A stretch of 64,000 nucleotides of DNA, taken from assembly GCA_031556725.1 (NCBI GenBank), contig JAVBSL010000016.1:29240-93239 (forward strand), written 5' to 3'. Below, piece after piece: positions 35,132 to 43,382 of this stretch. Position 1 is the first letter of the stretch. Every line of letters starts with the position of its first letter. Position numbers and translations under genes: made by a program. The notes under the pieces are model-generated. The model did no database searches and was not told the origin of the DNA. It saw only the letters and a list, made by a program, of their open reading frames with translations. Source of the stretch: UBA935 sp031556725. Its GTDB lineage: Bacteria; Bacillota; Clostridia; Lachnospirales; Lachnospiraceae.

Positions 35132-35667
35132 TTACTTCGCAGTTTTGCAATCTATGCTTTTTCCTTTACGAAGTTTTTTGCATATCTGTTCAATTAACTT
35201 CTGAGCCGCACCCTGCTCAATTCCAATCTCTAAAATATTCATCCTCACAGCCTCCCATTCTTCTGACTGTTTCACTTCACTAACTATCTCATTCAATTTT
35301 TCTATCCGCTTATCCTTCACCAGTATCTCAGGGTTATCCAGACTTGTCTTTTTCATGTACTGCAGCAAACTCACCAGTTCCGGCTTTCCTTCTTTACTCG
35401 TCATATTTAGAAATATATTGAACTGGCGATTCTTGTTATCCATCGCCCAAGCATCCAGACGAATCGCCCGCTTTCCACTCTTGTTTAGGACCACCTGCTC
35501 TACTTCCACCTCTTCCAGCAAAAGATCCTCCTCATCCATTATGATACTGAGAACATTTTCGTATGCCGTCTTTTGGCGCATCACCGACAAAACAAAGCAA
35601 AATCACTTAAATTGAGCTCGTAGTTTTCAGACAGCAGTGGGTATCCTGTTACTTTTTCTTCTTCCAT
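35132..35667 (-). pseudogene. Decayed Rpn/PD-(D/E)XK nuclease-family gene
   Basis: The ATG at 35667 with a good ribosome-binding site starts MEEEKVTGYPLLSENYEL, the usual beginning of this family, but that frame hits TGA near 35580 while the conserved MRQKTAYENVLSIIMDEEDL continues in another phase: a frameshift. Within the remaining frame RLDAWAMDNKNRQFN is joined directly to IFLNMTSKEGKPELVSLLQYM, skipping the roughly 90 residues that usually follow, including the catalytic ExQ segment: an internal in-frame deletion. The 3' part (RIEKLNEIVSEVKQSEEWEAVRMNILEIG) is intact. Family members resemble transposase-like nucleases (Rpn). Not functional as a nuclease. Confidence 0.8.
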
Positions 35668-35980
35668 ATGTTTCTTCCTTTCTGCTTATTGGCAGAAAGT
35701 TTCTCATCTATGTCTCTCTGCCTGTTTATTAGGGATTTCAGCAAAGAGTTCAGATCTTGAGATAGCCCAATACGGCTAAAGAAATATAGATAAAAAAGTT
35801 TAGAATTCATTGCTTATCCGTATCGTAACATATGGATATTAAAAAGTAAATCTATTTCGTGCGAGCGCCATACCTGCTGTTTCACTGCCTGATGTATGAA
35901 TGGTTGTGAAGGTTTTAACCCTCACTCGCTTTTTAAAGTTTTTTCGCAAAGTGCAAGTTGAGATACCGGCCCGCAGGGCC
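35668..35980. other. Intergenic stretch without recognisable features
   Basis: About 310 bases between the decayed nuclease gene and a palindromic element. I find no open frame with a start and ribosome-binding site, no RNA structure of note and no obvious promoter. It may be debris at the right edge of the AT-rich accessory stretch. Confidence 0.6.
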
Positions 35981-36181
35981 GTTAGATTAAGGCAAGAGCC
36001 AGCAACGAGAAAAAGCAATTTATTCCGTAAAAATCCCTTTTTACCATGGAGATGAGACTTAAATTCGTGGAGCCCGCTCGTGCGAACACGAATTTTGCTT
36101 AAGGCTCATCGAAATGCTTGGTAAAACAGGATTTGAACGGAACAAATTGCTTTTCTCATTGTCGGCTCTGCCTAATCTAAC
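35981..36181. repeat. 201-bp palindrome after the isomerase gene (element C)
   Basis: The arms GTTAGATTA (35981-35989) and TAATCTAAC (36173-36181) begin a near-continuous palindrome: GCAATTTATTCCGT pairs with ACGGAACAAATTGC, and the apex is AATTCGTG/CACGAATT with a CGC/GCG-type inner loop. The central 160 bases are about three-quarters identical to the element at 18911-19122, in the same orientation, and many differences preserve pairing. The outermost arms differ from that element but remain self-complementary. It lies just downstream of the isomerase operon, where it could also act in termination. Confidence 0.9.
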
Positions 36182-36196
36182 CCCCGCCGCCCCGAT

Positions 36197-37678
36197 TTAA
36201 AAAGGATTTTCGGTTTTGTAGCGTGCGTTCTTTGGCTGATTGTAGCCGATTTCTTCTACGTCTACGCCGATATATTTGAATACTTCATATAAAGCTTTGC
36301 CGAAGTGACCAAATGCTACAGCACCGTGGTGAGGATAGTTTCCTTCGATCAGTACGTGGCGGTAAAATCTTCCCATCTCCGGAATAGCGAATACACCGAT
36401 ACCACCAAAGGATTTGGTTGCTACAGGGAGAACTTCGCCGTGTGCAATGTAAGCGCGAAGAATATTATCAGCGGTTGACTGTAAGCGGTAGAAGGTAATA
36501 TCGCCAGGCATGATATCGCCTTCCAGCGTTCCCTGTGTTACTTCTTCAGGCAGGTTTCTGGCCATGATCATCTGGTATTTCATATTACAGAAGGACAGCT
36601 TCTTGGAGTTGGTATTTCCGCAGTGGAAGCCCATGAAGGTATCTTTATGGGTATAGTCAAATTTACCTTTGATAGCTTCTTCATACATATCAGCCGGTAC
36701 GGAGTTGTTGATATCAAGCAGGGTAACTACGTCATCGCTGACAGCAGTTCCGATAAACTCGCTTAAGCATCCATAAATATCTACTTCACAGGATACGGGA
36801 ATGCCCATTCCGGTGAGACGGCTGTTTACGTAGCAGGGAACAAAACCAAACTGGGTCTGGAATGCCGGCCAGCATTTTCCGGCGATTGCAACATATTTAC
36901 GATAGCCTTTGTGTGCCTCTACCCAATCCAACAGGGTCAGTTCATACTGAGCCAGTTTCGGTAATACTTCGGGTTTCATATTGCCCTGTCCCAGTTCCTC
37001 TTCCATTTCTTTCACTTTAGCAGGGATTCTGGGGTCATTATCCAATTTATGATATGCTTCGAATAAATCTAATTCTGAGTTCTCTTCGATTTCCACGCCC
37101 AGGTTGTAAAGCTGCTTAATGGGTGCATTACAAGCCAGGAAGTTAAGCGGGCGGGGACCGAAGCTGATAATCTTTAAGTCTTTCAAACCAACGATTGCGC
37201 GGGCAATGGGAACAAACTCATTGATCATATCTGCACATTCTTCAGCGTTTCCTACCGGATATTCCGGGATATAAGCTTTGATGTTACGAAGCTTCAGGTT
37301 GTAGCTGGCATTCAGCATACCACAGTATGCATCACCACGTCCGCCAACCAGATCATTCTGTGATTCTTCTGCTGCTGCTACGAACATAGCCGGTCCGTCA
37401 AAATGTTTCGCTAACAAAGTTTCGGAGATTTCCGGTCCGAAGTTGCCTAAGTAAACACATAATGCGTTACAGCCGGCAGCTTTGATATCCTCTAATGCCT
37501 GTACCATGTGGATTTCACTTTCCACAATACAGATCGGACATTCATAGATGTCTGCTTTTCCGTATTTGTCCTCATATGCTTTGATTAACGCTTTTCTTCT
37601 GTTTACCGATAAAGACTCCGGAAAACAGTCACGGCTTACAGCCACGATACCAATTTTTACTTGTGGTAAATTATTCAT
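36197..37678 (-). CDS. L-fucose/L-arabinose isomerase-family protein
   Basis: A 493-residue sugar isomerase of the FucI/AraA-like fold. Seen: the N-terminal KIGIVAVSRDCFPESLS, CNALCVYLGNFGPE, ISFGPRPLNF, a central domain, CEVDIYGCLSEF and DTFMGFHCGNTNSKKL, with acidic and His residues expected to hold the catalytic Mn2+. It should interconvert an aldose and a ketose (L-fucose, D- or L-arabinose, or a similar sugar); which one is not clear. AAGGAGG precedes the ATG. Third gene of an operon with a xylulokinase-type kinase and a DUF4867 protein, all controlled from the region near 39.9 kb. Confidence 0.9.
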   Translation of the reverse strand: MNNLPQVKIGIVAVSRDCFPESLSVNRRKALIKAYEDKYGKADIYECPICIVESEIHMVQALEDIKAAGCNALCVYLGNFGPEISETLLAKHFDGPAMFVAAAEESQNDLVGGRGDAYCGMLNASYNLKLRNIKAYIPEYPVGNAEECADMINEFVPIARAIVGLKDLKIISFGPRPLNFLACNAPIKQLYNLGVEIEENSELDLFEAYHKLDNDPRIPAKVKEMEEELGQGNMKPEVLPKLAQYELTLLDWVEAHKGYRKYVAIAGKCWPAFQTQFGFVPCYVNSRLTGMGIPVSCEVDIYGCLSEFIGTAVSDDVVTLLDINNSVPADMYEEAIKGKFDYTHKDTFMGFHCGNTNSKKLSFCNMKYQMIMARNLPEEVTQGTLEGDIMPGDITFYRLQSTADNILRAYIAHGEVLPVATKSFGGIGVFAIPEMGRFYRHVLIEGNYPHHGAVAFGHFGKALYEVFKYIGVDVEEIGYNQPKNARYKTENPF

Positions 37679-37731
37679 TTATTTAGCCTCCTTATCCTGC
37701 TTCTGTGCAGGTTATTTATTATTTAATATTA

Positions 37732-38349
37732 TTATTTTACGTCTAAGTTTTCTCCTACAAGACCCATGGGACTGCCTTCCGCCAATCCACCCTCAGGATG
37801 TCCCAGCAGCCATTTATTTACTGCCGTAAGATGTCCGTCTTCGCCGCCTGCATGAGAAGCCTTCAAGGGGTAATTGGTGCCCTTGGGTAAAACGATGGTA
37901 ACTCGGAAACCATTGCCATCCACTGAGCAGGGTGCATAATGCAGGCTGGTTCCATAAAGCTCTACCGCACTTCCCTTGGGAAGCAGAAAAGCTTCCGCTT
38001 TGGCTGTATCATAGGTAAAATCAGCCGTGATGTCCTGCTGCATTCCCAGGATCAGGATGGCATCGGTAGCAGCCACATTGATCTCCGAACCTTTATGATA
38101 CTCAAAAGCGTTCAGTTTGGTATTGTGTCCGTTGCAATAGCCGATTTGAATCGGCATCTCGCCATAAGCCTTAACTTCCAACTCCTTCATCACCGGAAGG
38201 GCTTCCAGTTCCGCAATGCTGGGCTCATATACCACATCTGCCGGCAGAGGTGTATTCTGCATGGCCTCAACTAATGCTGTAAAATCTACGTCATCCACAA
38301 TGCGTCCATATTTTTTGAAAGCATCGTCTGTTACTTTTAAAACATTCAT
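37732..38349 (-). CDS. DUF4867 cupin-like protein
   Basis: A 205-residue protein that matches DUF4867 in size, in its motif IQIGYCNGHNTKLNAFEYHKGSEIN, and in its place between sugar kinase and isomerase genes. The sequence pattern (LPKGSAVELYG, LHYAPCSVDGNGFRVTIVLPKGTN) suggests a cupin-type beta barrel, the fold of several sugar and sugar-phosphate isomerases or mutarotases. A role in handling the imported sugar is inferred from the operon only. GGAGG precedes the ATG; the kinase gene ends 12 bases upstream. Confidence 0.82.
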   Translation of the reverse strand: MNVLKVTDDAFKKYGRIVDDVDFTALVEAMQNTPLPADVVYEPSIAELEALPVMKELEVKAYGEMPIQIGYCNGHNTKLNAFEYHKGSEINVAATDAILILGMQQDITADFTYDTAKAEAFLLPKGSAVELYGTSLHYAPCSVDGNGFRVTIVLPKGTNYPLKASHAGGEDGHLTAVNKWLLGHPEGGLAEGSPMGLVGENLDVK

Positions 38350-38361
38350 TACCTTTCCTCC

Positions 38362-39831
38362 TTATTTAATTTTCTCAAAAATGGATTTGCAAGCCGGATA
38401 GATTTCCTTAAACTGCTGATATCTTGCTTCGTACTTGGCCACCAGCTCTGCTTCCGGCTCTACCGTATCTACCACCTTAACAATTTTGGCTGCTGCCGCT
38501 TCAACACTTTCAAATTCACCGCAGGCTACTGCTGCCAGCATGGCACCGCCTAAAGCCGGTCCTTCTTCACTTTCGATTACATCTACCTTTAAATTCAGGA
38601 TATTGGCAATCATCTTTTTCCATAAGGGACTCTTGGCTCCGCCACCGCAGATTTTGGTTCTTTCGATCTTAATTCCCAATGATTTGGCCACTTCAAAGGA
38701 ATCTCTTAAAGCAAAAGCCACACCTTCCAATACAGCCTGGGTCATATCGGTTCTGGTAGTATCCATGGTCATTCCGATAAAAGTACCTCTGGCATCCGGA
38801 TTGTTATGGGGAGACCGCTCGCCCATCAGGTAAGGCAGGAAATAAACATGATTATCGCCAAGTCCGCTGATATCTCTTTGTTCTTCCGCATATTTATTGG
38901 TTCCGATAATATCTTCCATCCACCATTTGTTGCAGGAAGCGGCACTGAGCATACATCCCATCAGATGATAGGTTCCGTCAGCATGGGCAAAAGCATGAAG
39001 GGCATTGTATTTATCCACCCCAAACTTCTTGGAAGAAATAAAGATGGTCCCGCTGGTTCCCAGGGAAATATTACACATACCATCGCCTACCGTTCCGGTT
39101 CCCACTGCTGCTGCGGCATTATCACCGGCACCTGCTGCCACTTTTACCGCCTCTGGCAATCCCAGTTCTGCTGCCACTGCCGGTGTTATGGTACCAACTG
39201 CTTCATAGCTTTCATAAAGCTTAGGCAGCATATCGGTGGTTATGCCGCAGATATCACACATTTCTTTGGACCAGCAGCGATTCTTCACATCCATCAGAAG
39301 CATTCCGGAAGCATCCGATACATCGGTACAATTTACGCCGGTAAGTTTATATGCTATGTAATCCTTAGGCAGCATAATCCTGGCAATCCGGGCGAAATTC
39401 TCCGGTTCTTTATTCTTTACCCACAGTACCTTCGGGGCCGTAAACCCAGTAAACGAAATGTTGGCCGTGTACTCGGATAATTTATCCTTACCAATTACCT
39501 GATTCAAATAATCACATTCCTCGTAAGTCCGGCCATCATTCCATAAAATCGCCGGACGGATTACCTGATCCTGATCATCCAAAATCACCAGGCCATGCAT
39601 CTGACCGCCAAAGCTGATACCGGCCACCTGAGACTTGTCGGCTCCCGCCAGCAGTTCCTTGATCCCTGCCATGGTCTGTTCATACCAATCTTCCGGTTTC
39701 TGTTCTGACCATCCGGGATGAGGAAAATAAAGGGGATATTCTTTAGATACAATATTCTGTATCTTTCCTTCTCCATCCATCAATAGTAACTTTACTGCGC
39801 TTGTCCCCAAATCAACACCAATATATAGCAT
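38362..39831 (-). CDS. xylB: FGGY-family carbohydrate kinase (xylulokinase type)
   Basis: A 489-residue kinase. Seen: the N-terminal YIGVDLGTSAVKLLLMDGEG, GISFGGQMHGLVILD and ILWNDGRT (substrate site typical of xylulokinase), TGFTAPKVLWVK, GAGDNAAAAVGTGTV and SLGTSGTIF, and the ATP-binding GGGAKSPLWKKMIA. The GGQMHGL motif points to XylB rather than ribulokinase or fuculokinase. With the adjacent isomerase it would make a ketose-5-phosphate for the pentose phosphate pathway, but the exact ketose is uncertain. First gene of the operon; GGAGG precedes the ATG. Confidence 0.9.
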   Translation of the reverse strand: MLYIGVDLGTSAVKLLLMDGEGKIQNIVSKEYPLYFPHPGWSEQKPEDWYEQTMAGIKELLAGADKSQVAGISFGGQMHGLVILDDQDQVIRPAILWNDGRTYEECDYLNQVIGKDKLSEYTANISFTGFTAPKVLWVKNKEPENFARIARIMLPKDYIAYKLTGVNCTDVSDASGMLLMDVKNRCWSKEMCDICGITTDMLPKLYESYEAVGTITPAVAAELGLPEAVKVAAGAGDNAAAAVGTGTVGDGMCNISLGTSGTIFISSKKFGVDKYNALHAFAHADGTYHLMGCMLSAASCNKWWMEDIIGTNKYAEEQRDISGLGDNHVYFLPYLMGERSPHNNPDARGTFIGMTMDTTRTDMTQAVLEGVAFALRDSFEVAKSLGIKIERTKICGGGAKSPLWKKMIANILNLKVDVIESEEGPALGGAMLAAVACGEFESVEAAAAKIVKVVDTVEPEAELVAKYEARYQQFKEIYPACKSIFEKIK

Positions 39832-39863
39832 TTTCTACCTCCTTATATATCTGTTTCTCCTGT

Positions 39864-39877
39864 TGTGCTCGAGCACA
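39864..39877. promoter_or_regulatory. Perfect 14-bp palindrome, likely LacI-type operator
   Basis: TGTGCTC-GAGCACA is a perfect inverted repeat with the central CG typical of LacI/GalR-family operators. It lies about 40 bases downstream of the predicted start of the kinase operon and upstream of its first gene, so a bound repressor would block elongation. Confidence 0.65.
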
Positions 39878-39923
39878 TTTAATGGTTTTACTTTTTGTGC
39901 CGATGTATCAACCGGATGTTTTT

Positions 39924-39952
39924 ATCATAGTACTTTTTTTCATAAAAATCAA
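39924..39952 (-). promoter_or_regulatory. Promoter of the kinase-DUF4867-isomerase operon
   Basis: On the minus strand, TTGATT (39947-39952) and TATGAT (39924-39929) are separated by 17 bases, about 95 bases before the kinase start codon. Confidence 0.6.
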
Positions 39953-40010
39953 TAGAAAGTTTTGACTTTTTCGGTCCTTTGTGTTAATTTTTATGTAATG
40001 CTTTATTTCT

Positions 40011-40035
40011 CGTGTGTCCGTGCACGTTTCACACG
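40011..40035. promoter_or_regulatory. Second palindrome upstream of the LacI-type gene
   Basis: CGTGTG (40011-40016) and CACACG (40030-40035) flank a perfect inner CGTGCACG (40019-40026). It lies about 35-60 bases before the regulator's start codon and shares a GTG...CAC pattern with the palindrome at 39864, so it may be an autoregulatory operator. Confidence 0.5.
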
Positions 40036-40068
40036 TAATATATTTTTTGAAAAGGAGTTTATCCTGAT

Positions 40069-41091
40069 ATGACTACTATCCGTGAAATCGCCGAACTGGC
40101 AGGTGTCTCCAGGGGCACTGTAGACAGAGTTTTAAATAAAAGAGGGGCTGTAAATCCTCAAACCGAAGAACGCATCTGGGAAATTGCCAAAGCCCTTAAT
40201 TATAAACCCAACAAAGCCGGCATTGTTCTGGCGGCTCAAAAGAGAAAGCTGGTATTAGGCGTGGTTTTGTTTGGTTCAGGAAATCCTTTTTTTGATCTGG
40301 TTGAAATGGGAATTACCAAGAAAGCAAAAGAATTGGATGAATATAATTGTTCGGTTGTCGTAAAGAGAGTGGCTGACGGCGTGGAAGAACAGTTAGCGGC
40401 TATTAACGAATTGTTGGAAGAGGGGATTCACGGCCTGGCCCTCTCTCCTTATAATGATGAGCGAATCATTCAGGCTATCACCAGATGTCATGAACAGAAT
40501 ATCCCGGTAGTTACTCTTAATACCGACATTCCTTCCGCCAAGCGGATGGCTTATGTAGGCAGCAATTATTTTCACTCCGGTGAAACTGCCGGCGGATTGA
40601 TGCACCTTATCACCCATGATGAGGTAAATATCGGCATTGTCACCGGTTCCCCCAACGTTTTGTGTCATACCGAGCGGATTGCCGGCTTTTCCGCCTGTAT
40701 CGCCGAGCATTATCCACAGTTAAAAATTATCCAGACTGTCGAAAACAATGATGATGATATTGTCAGTTATGATCTGACTACCAAATTACTGACTGAGCAC
40801 CCCGAGATTAATGCTCTGTTCTTTACTGCCGGGGGCGTTTATGGCGGCTGCCGGGCGGTAACCACCCTGGGGCGTGAAAAAGATATGACCATTCTCACTT
40901 TTGATGATATTCCTACCACCAAAGAGTATATTTTAAATAACATTATCTCTGCTACCATTTGTCAGCAGCCGGTATTACAAGGTTCTAAGCCTCTGGATAT
41001 TTTATTTGCCTATCTTACAACCGGCGAGTTGCCTCGTAAGGAAATGAATTATACCCAGGTGGATATCCGGATTAAGGAAAATATGTACTAA
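40069..41091 (+). CDS. LacI/GalR-family transcriptional regulator
   Basis: A 340-residue regulator. Residues 1-50 form the helix-turn-helix and hinge (TTIREIAELAGVSRGTVDRVLNKRG, LNYKPNKAG), followed by a periplasmic-binding-protein-like effector domain (about 60-335; VVLFGSGNPFFDLVEMGI, NTDIPSAKRMAYVGSNYFHSGETAGGLM, LTFDDIPTTKEYI). The effector domain resembles those of sugar-binding proteins used for ribose- or rhizopine-like ligands. It is transcribed away from the kinase operon, with two palindromes in between, so it most likely represses that operon and itself until the sugar binds. AAGGAG precedes the ATG. Confidence 0.9.
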   Translation: MTTIREIAELAGVSRGTVDRVLNKRGAVNPQTEERIWEIAKALNYKPNKAGIVLAAQKRKLVLGVVLFGSGNPFFDLVEMGITKKAKELDEYNCSVVVKRVADGVEEQLAAINELLEEGIHGLALSPYNDERIIQAITRCHEQNIPVVTLNTDIPSAKRMAYVGSNYFHSGETAGGLMHLITHDEVNIGIVTGSPNVLCHTERIAGFSACIAEHYPQLKIIQTVENNDDDIVSYDLTTKLLTEHPEINALFFTAGGVYGGCRAVTTLGREKDMTILTFDDIPTTKEYILNNIISATICQQPVLQGSKPLDILFAYLTTGELPRKEMNYTQVDIRIKENMY

Positions 41092-41107
41092 AGGCTTTTA
41101 TATGATT

Positions 41108-42358
41108 TCAAAATAATTTCTTTTTCTGTTTGGAAATTCCTGCAATAGCCGAATCTACCTGAATCCGGGTACAGGAATCCAGTAAATCCTTGACGGTTAC
41201 GATTCCCAGATATTTATTATCTCTTTCCACCACGATAGGATTATAAAGTATTTCATAAGGCCGCTGCATAGCCAGCCGTGACACCCTGTCAATGGGCACT
41301 CCATGGTTCACCCGCAGAAATTCCGAATTCATAATATCCTTAATGCTCTTTTTGAAATTCAAATCATAGCCATACCGGCCGCCAAAAGCGGCGTAGATAT
41401 CCCCTCTGGTCATAAAGCCAACCGGCCGTTCTTCTTTTACCACGCATACTTCCATAATACTCGGATTCCGGCTTAACAGTTCAAACACTTCAATGGCCTT
41501 AGTCCCGGGCATCACCGCTGTACTCCTTTTGCAAATACTCTCAATGGGCGGAAATGCACTGCCTTTATAGGTATCCACGTATCCCCTGGAAAAGCAGTCG
41601 GCTATTAATTTTCGTTTATCTGCCTCGATTTCAGCAAAATCGGCCTTGGGAATCCCCAGAAAATAACCTTGCCCATAGTGAACCCCTAACCGAATCAGGG
41701 TCCGCAATTCATTCTCGGTTTCAATACCTTCGGCAATCATTTTAATATTACTGTTCTTACAAAACTCTACAAAGGCCTTGCATAACGCAATCTTTGTCTC
41801 ATCCTGATCGATGTTCCGCACCAGATACATGTCCAGCTTGATAAAAGTCGGCTTGGCATCAACAATCACATTCAGTCCTGAATATCCGGAACCCACATCG
41901 TCGATGGCAATACCATAATTTTGATTCTTATAATGGTTGATGGACTCAAAAAAGGTATTTCGATCCAGAATGGCTACCCGTTCGGTTATTTCAAAGATAA
42001 TATTTTCCGAGTCCAAATCATATTTATTCAGTTTTCGTTTGGTAAAACCGGCCTTGAATTTTTGATCATTGATAATATTTGAATTTACATTTAAAAACAG
42101 CTTTGTCTGATCCGGCATAGCACGGGCATTTTTCAAAGCCTTCTTACGGCACAAAGCTTCCAGCTCCCAGGCTTTCCCCATCTGATCGGCGGTTCTGAAC
42201 ATAGCTTCAATATTTATCGAAAGGCTCTCATTGGCAATGCGGCTAAGGGCTTCATAACCATACGCTTCGCCGTTTACCAAAGATACTATCGGCTGGTACA
42301 CCGGTGTGATACATTCCTCTTCCAGTATTTTATTAACTGTCTCAAAATCTTGTTTCAT
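41108..42358 (-). CDS. EAL-domain c-di-GMP phosphodiesterase with CBS pair
   Basis: A 416-residue protein. Residues about 10-250 are an EAL domain with the key residues in place: YEAL, LFLNVNSN, IIFEITER, AIDDVGSGYSG, IKLDMYLV, IAEGIETENE and YGQGYFLG. It should be an active phosphodiesterase that opens c-di-GMP to pGpG. Residues about 280-405 contain two CBS motifs (VVKEERPVGFMTRGDIYA, VERDNKYLGIVTVKDLLD), which bind adenine nucleotides in other proteins and may report energy state. No receiver or membrane segment. It follows the LacI-type gene convergently with a 16-base gap. Confidence 0.92.
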   Translation of the reverse strand: MKQDFETVNKILEEECITPVYQPIVSLVNGEAYGYEALSRIANESLSINIEAMFRTADQMGKAWELEALCRKKALKNARAMPDQTKLFLNVNSNIINDQKFKAGFTKRKLNKYDLDSENIIFEITERVAILDRNTFFESINHYKNQNYGIAIDDVGSGYSGLNVIVDAKPTFIKLDMYLVRNIDQDETKIALCKAFVEFCKNSNIKMIAEGIETENELRTLIRLGVHYGQGYFLGIPKADFAEIEADKRKLIADCFSRGYVDTYKGSAFPPIESICKRSTAVMPGTKAIEVFELLSRNPSIMEVCVVKEERPVGFMTRGDIYAAFGGRYGYDLNFKKSIKDIMNSEFLRVNHGVPIDRVSRLAMQRPYEILYNPIVVERDNKYLGIVTVKDLLDSCTRIQVDSAIAGISKQKKKLF

Positions 42359-42442
42359 AATAATAGGCCCCCTGTTTCATCCATAATTATATGGATGGCA
42401 GAAGGACCTTACTATCTCTAAAAAGTAAAATAAATGTAAAAT

Positions 42443-43237
42443 TTAAGAAAAAACATCTTTCAGCCACTCTTCACATAAGGGAATCCAGTTGCCGCAATGA
42501 GCATTTTCGGAATCCGTCTCTTTGCTGCATACGGAAATCCCGTGATTGCCGCTGCGGAACAGATGGGCATCATAAGATATCTGATTTTTTTGCAGCTCAC
42601 CAATAAAGTATAAAGTGTTTTCTACCGGTACGCAGTCATCATCTACCGTATGCCAGATAAACGTGGGCGGTGTGCTCTTATCCACCCGCTTCTCCAGGGA
42701 AAAGAATTCCTGCTTTGCCAGATCTTCCGAACCGGAAATGTTAATCAGGGAGCCCTGATGGGCATTCACACCGGCAATCAACACCGGATAGCACAGGATC
42801 ATGGCATTGGGCTTATAACGGTCGTCCTTATAGTCTAAAGCTTCCATCAGCTTGGGTTCCTGCCACATAACCCCTAAGCTGCAAGCCAGATGACCACCGG
42901 CTGAAAATCCGCAAACAGCGATTCGATCAGCAATAATATTCCATTCCCCGGCCTTCTCCCGCAGCATCTTAATCGCCGTAATTCCCTCTTTCATAGGTTG
43001 CAGATTAAGAGCATCCGGTCCTACAGAGTAGCGCAGAACACCCACATGATATCCCATTCGATAAAATTCACTCACCACCGGCTCAGCCTCCCGCTCGGAA
43101 ACCCCTTCATATCCTCCGCCGGGTATCACCAAAATAAAGGGACGCTTTTTAATGCTGATCTCCTCATTATTTTCACGCAGATAAACCGTCAGGGTTGCCT
43201 GGCTTTCCGGCATCAGTTTGATCACTTCATACTTCAT
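42443..43237 (-). CDS. Alpha/beta hydrolase, acetyl-ester esterase-like
   Basis: A 264-residue enzyme without a signal peptide. Seen: FILVIPGGGYEGVSEREAEPV (oxyanion-hole GGGY motif), AVCGFSAGGHLACSLG with the nucleophile Ser, PPTFIWHTVDDDCVPVENT with the Asp, and HLFRSGNHGIS with the catalytic His. These features match the BD-FAE/acetyl-xylan-esterase-like group, which remove acetyl groups from imported sugars or oligosaccharides in the cytoplasm. AAGGAG precedes the ATG. It may assist the nearby sugar programme but has no direct link visible. Confidence 0.88.
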   Translation of the reverse strand: MKYEVIKLMPESQATLTVYLRENNEEISIKKRPFILVIPGGGYEGVSEREAEPVVSEFYRMGYHVGVLRYSVGPDALNLQPMKEGITAIKMLREKAGEWNIIADRIAVCGFSAGGHLACSLGVMWQEPKLMEALDYKDDRYKPNAMILCYPVLIAGVNAHQGSLINISGSEDLAKQEFFSLEKRVDKSTPPTFIWHTVDDDCVPVENTLYFIGELQKNQISYDAHLFRSGNHGISVCSKETDSENAHCGNWIPLCEEWLKDVFS

Positions 43238-43263
43238 TTCCTGTTCTCCTTGCTCTTTTCATT

Positions 43264-43347
43264 TTATACTTTCTTTCCTGCGAAAAAGTCTCGTATCACA
43301 TCATTAAAATCTGCTATTAACAATACTTTACTCTCTTTCTCACTCAT
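43264..43347 (-). CDS. Candidate 27-residue small protein
   Basis: A 27-codon frame (MSEKESKVLLIADFNDVIRD, ending FFAGKKV) with an excellent ribosome-binding site, AAAAGGAG, seven bases before the ATG. It lies 26 bases upstream of the esterase gene on the same strand, so the two could be co-transcribed. The amphipathic, charged composition is protein-like. It could be a real small protein, a leader peptide, or the truncated start of a lost gene. Confidence 0.4.
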   Translation of the reverse strand: MSEKESKVLLIADFNDVIRDFFAGKKV

Positions 43348-43382
43348 TTTCAATCTCCTTTTTCCATTCAGATATCATATTT

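Noticed and set aside
36197..37678. Calling the isomerase araA or fucI outright
   Set aside because: The sequence fits the general L-fucose/L-arabinose isomerase family, but the neighbouring kinase is xylulokinase-like, so the substrate is unresolved and no symbol was given.
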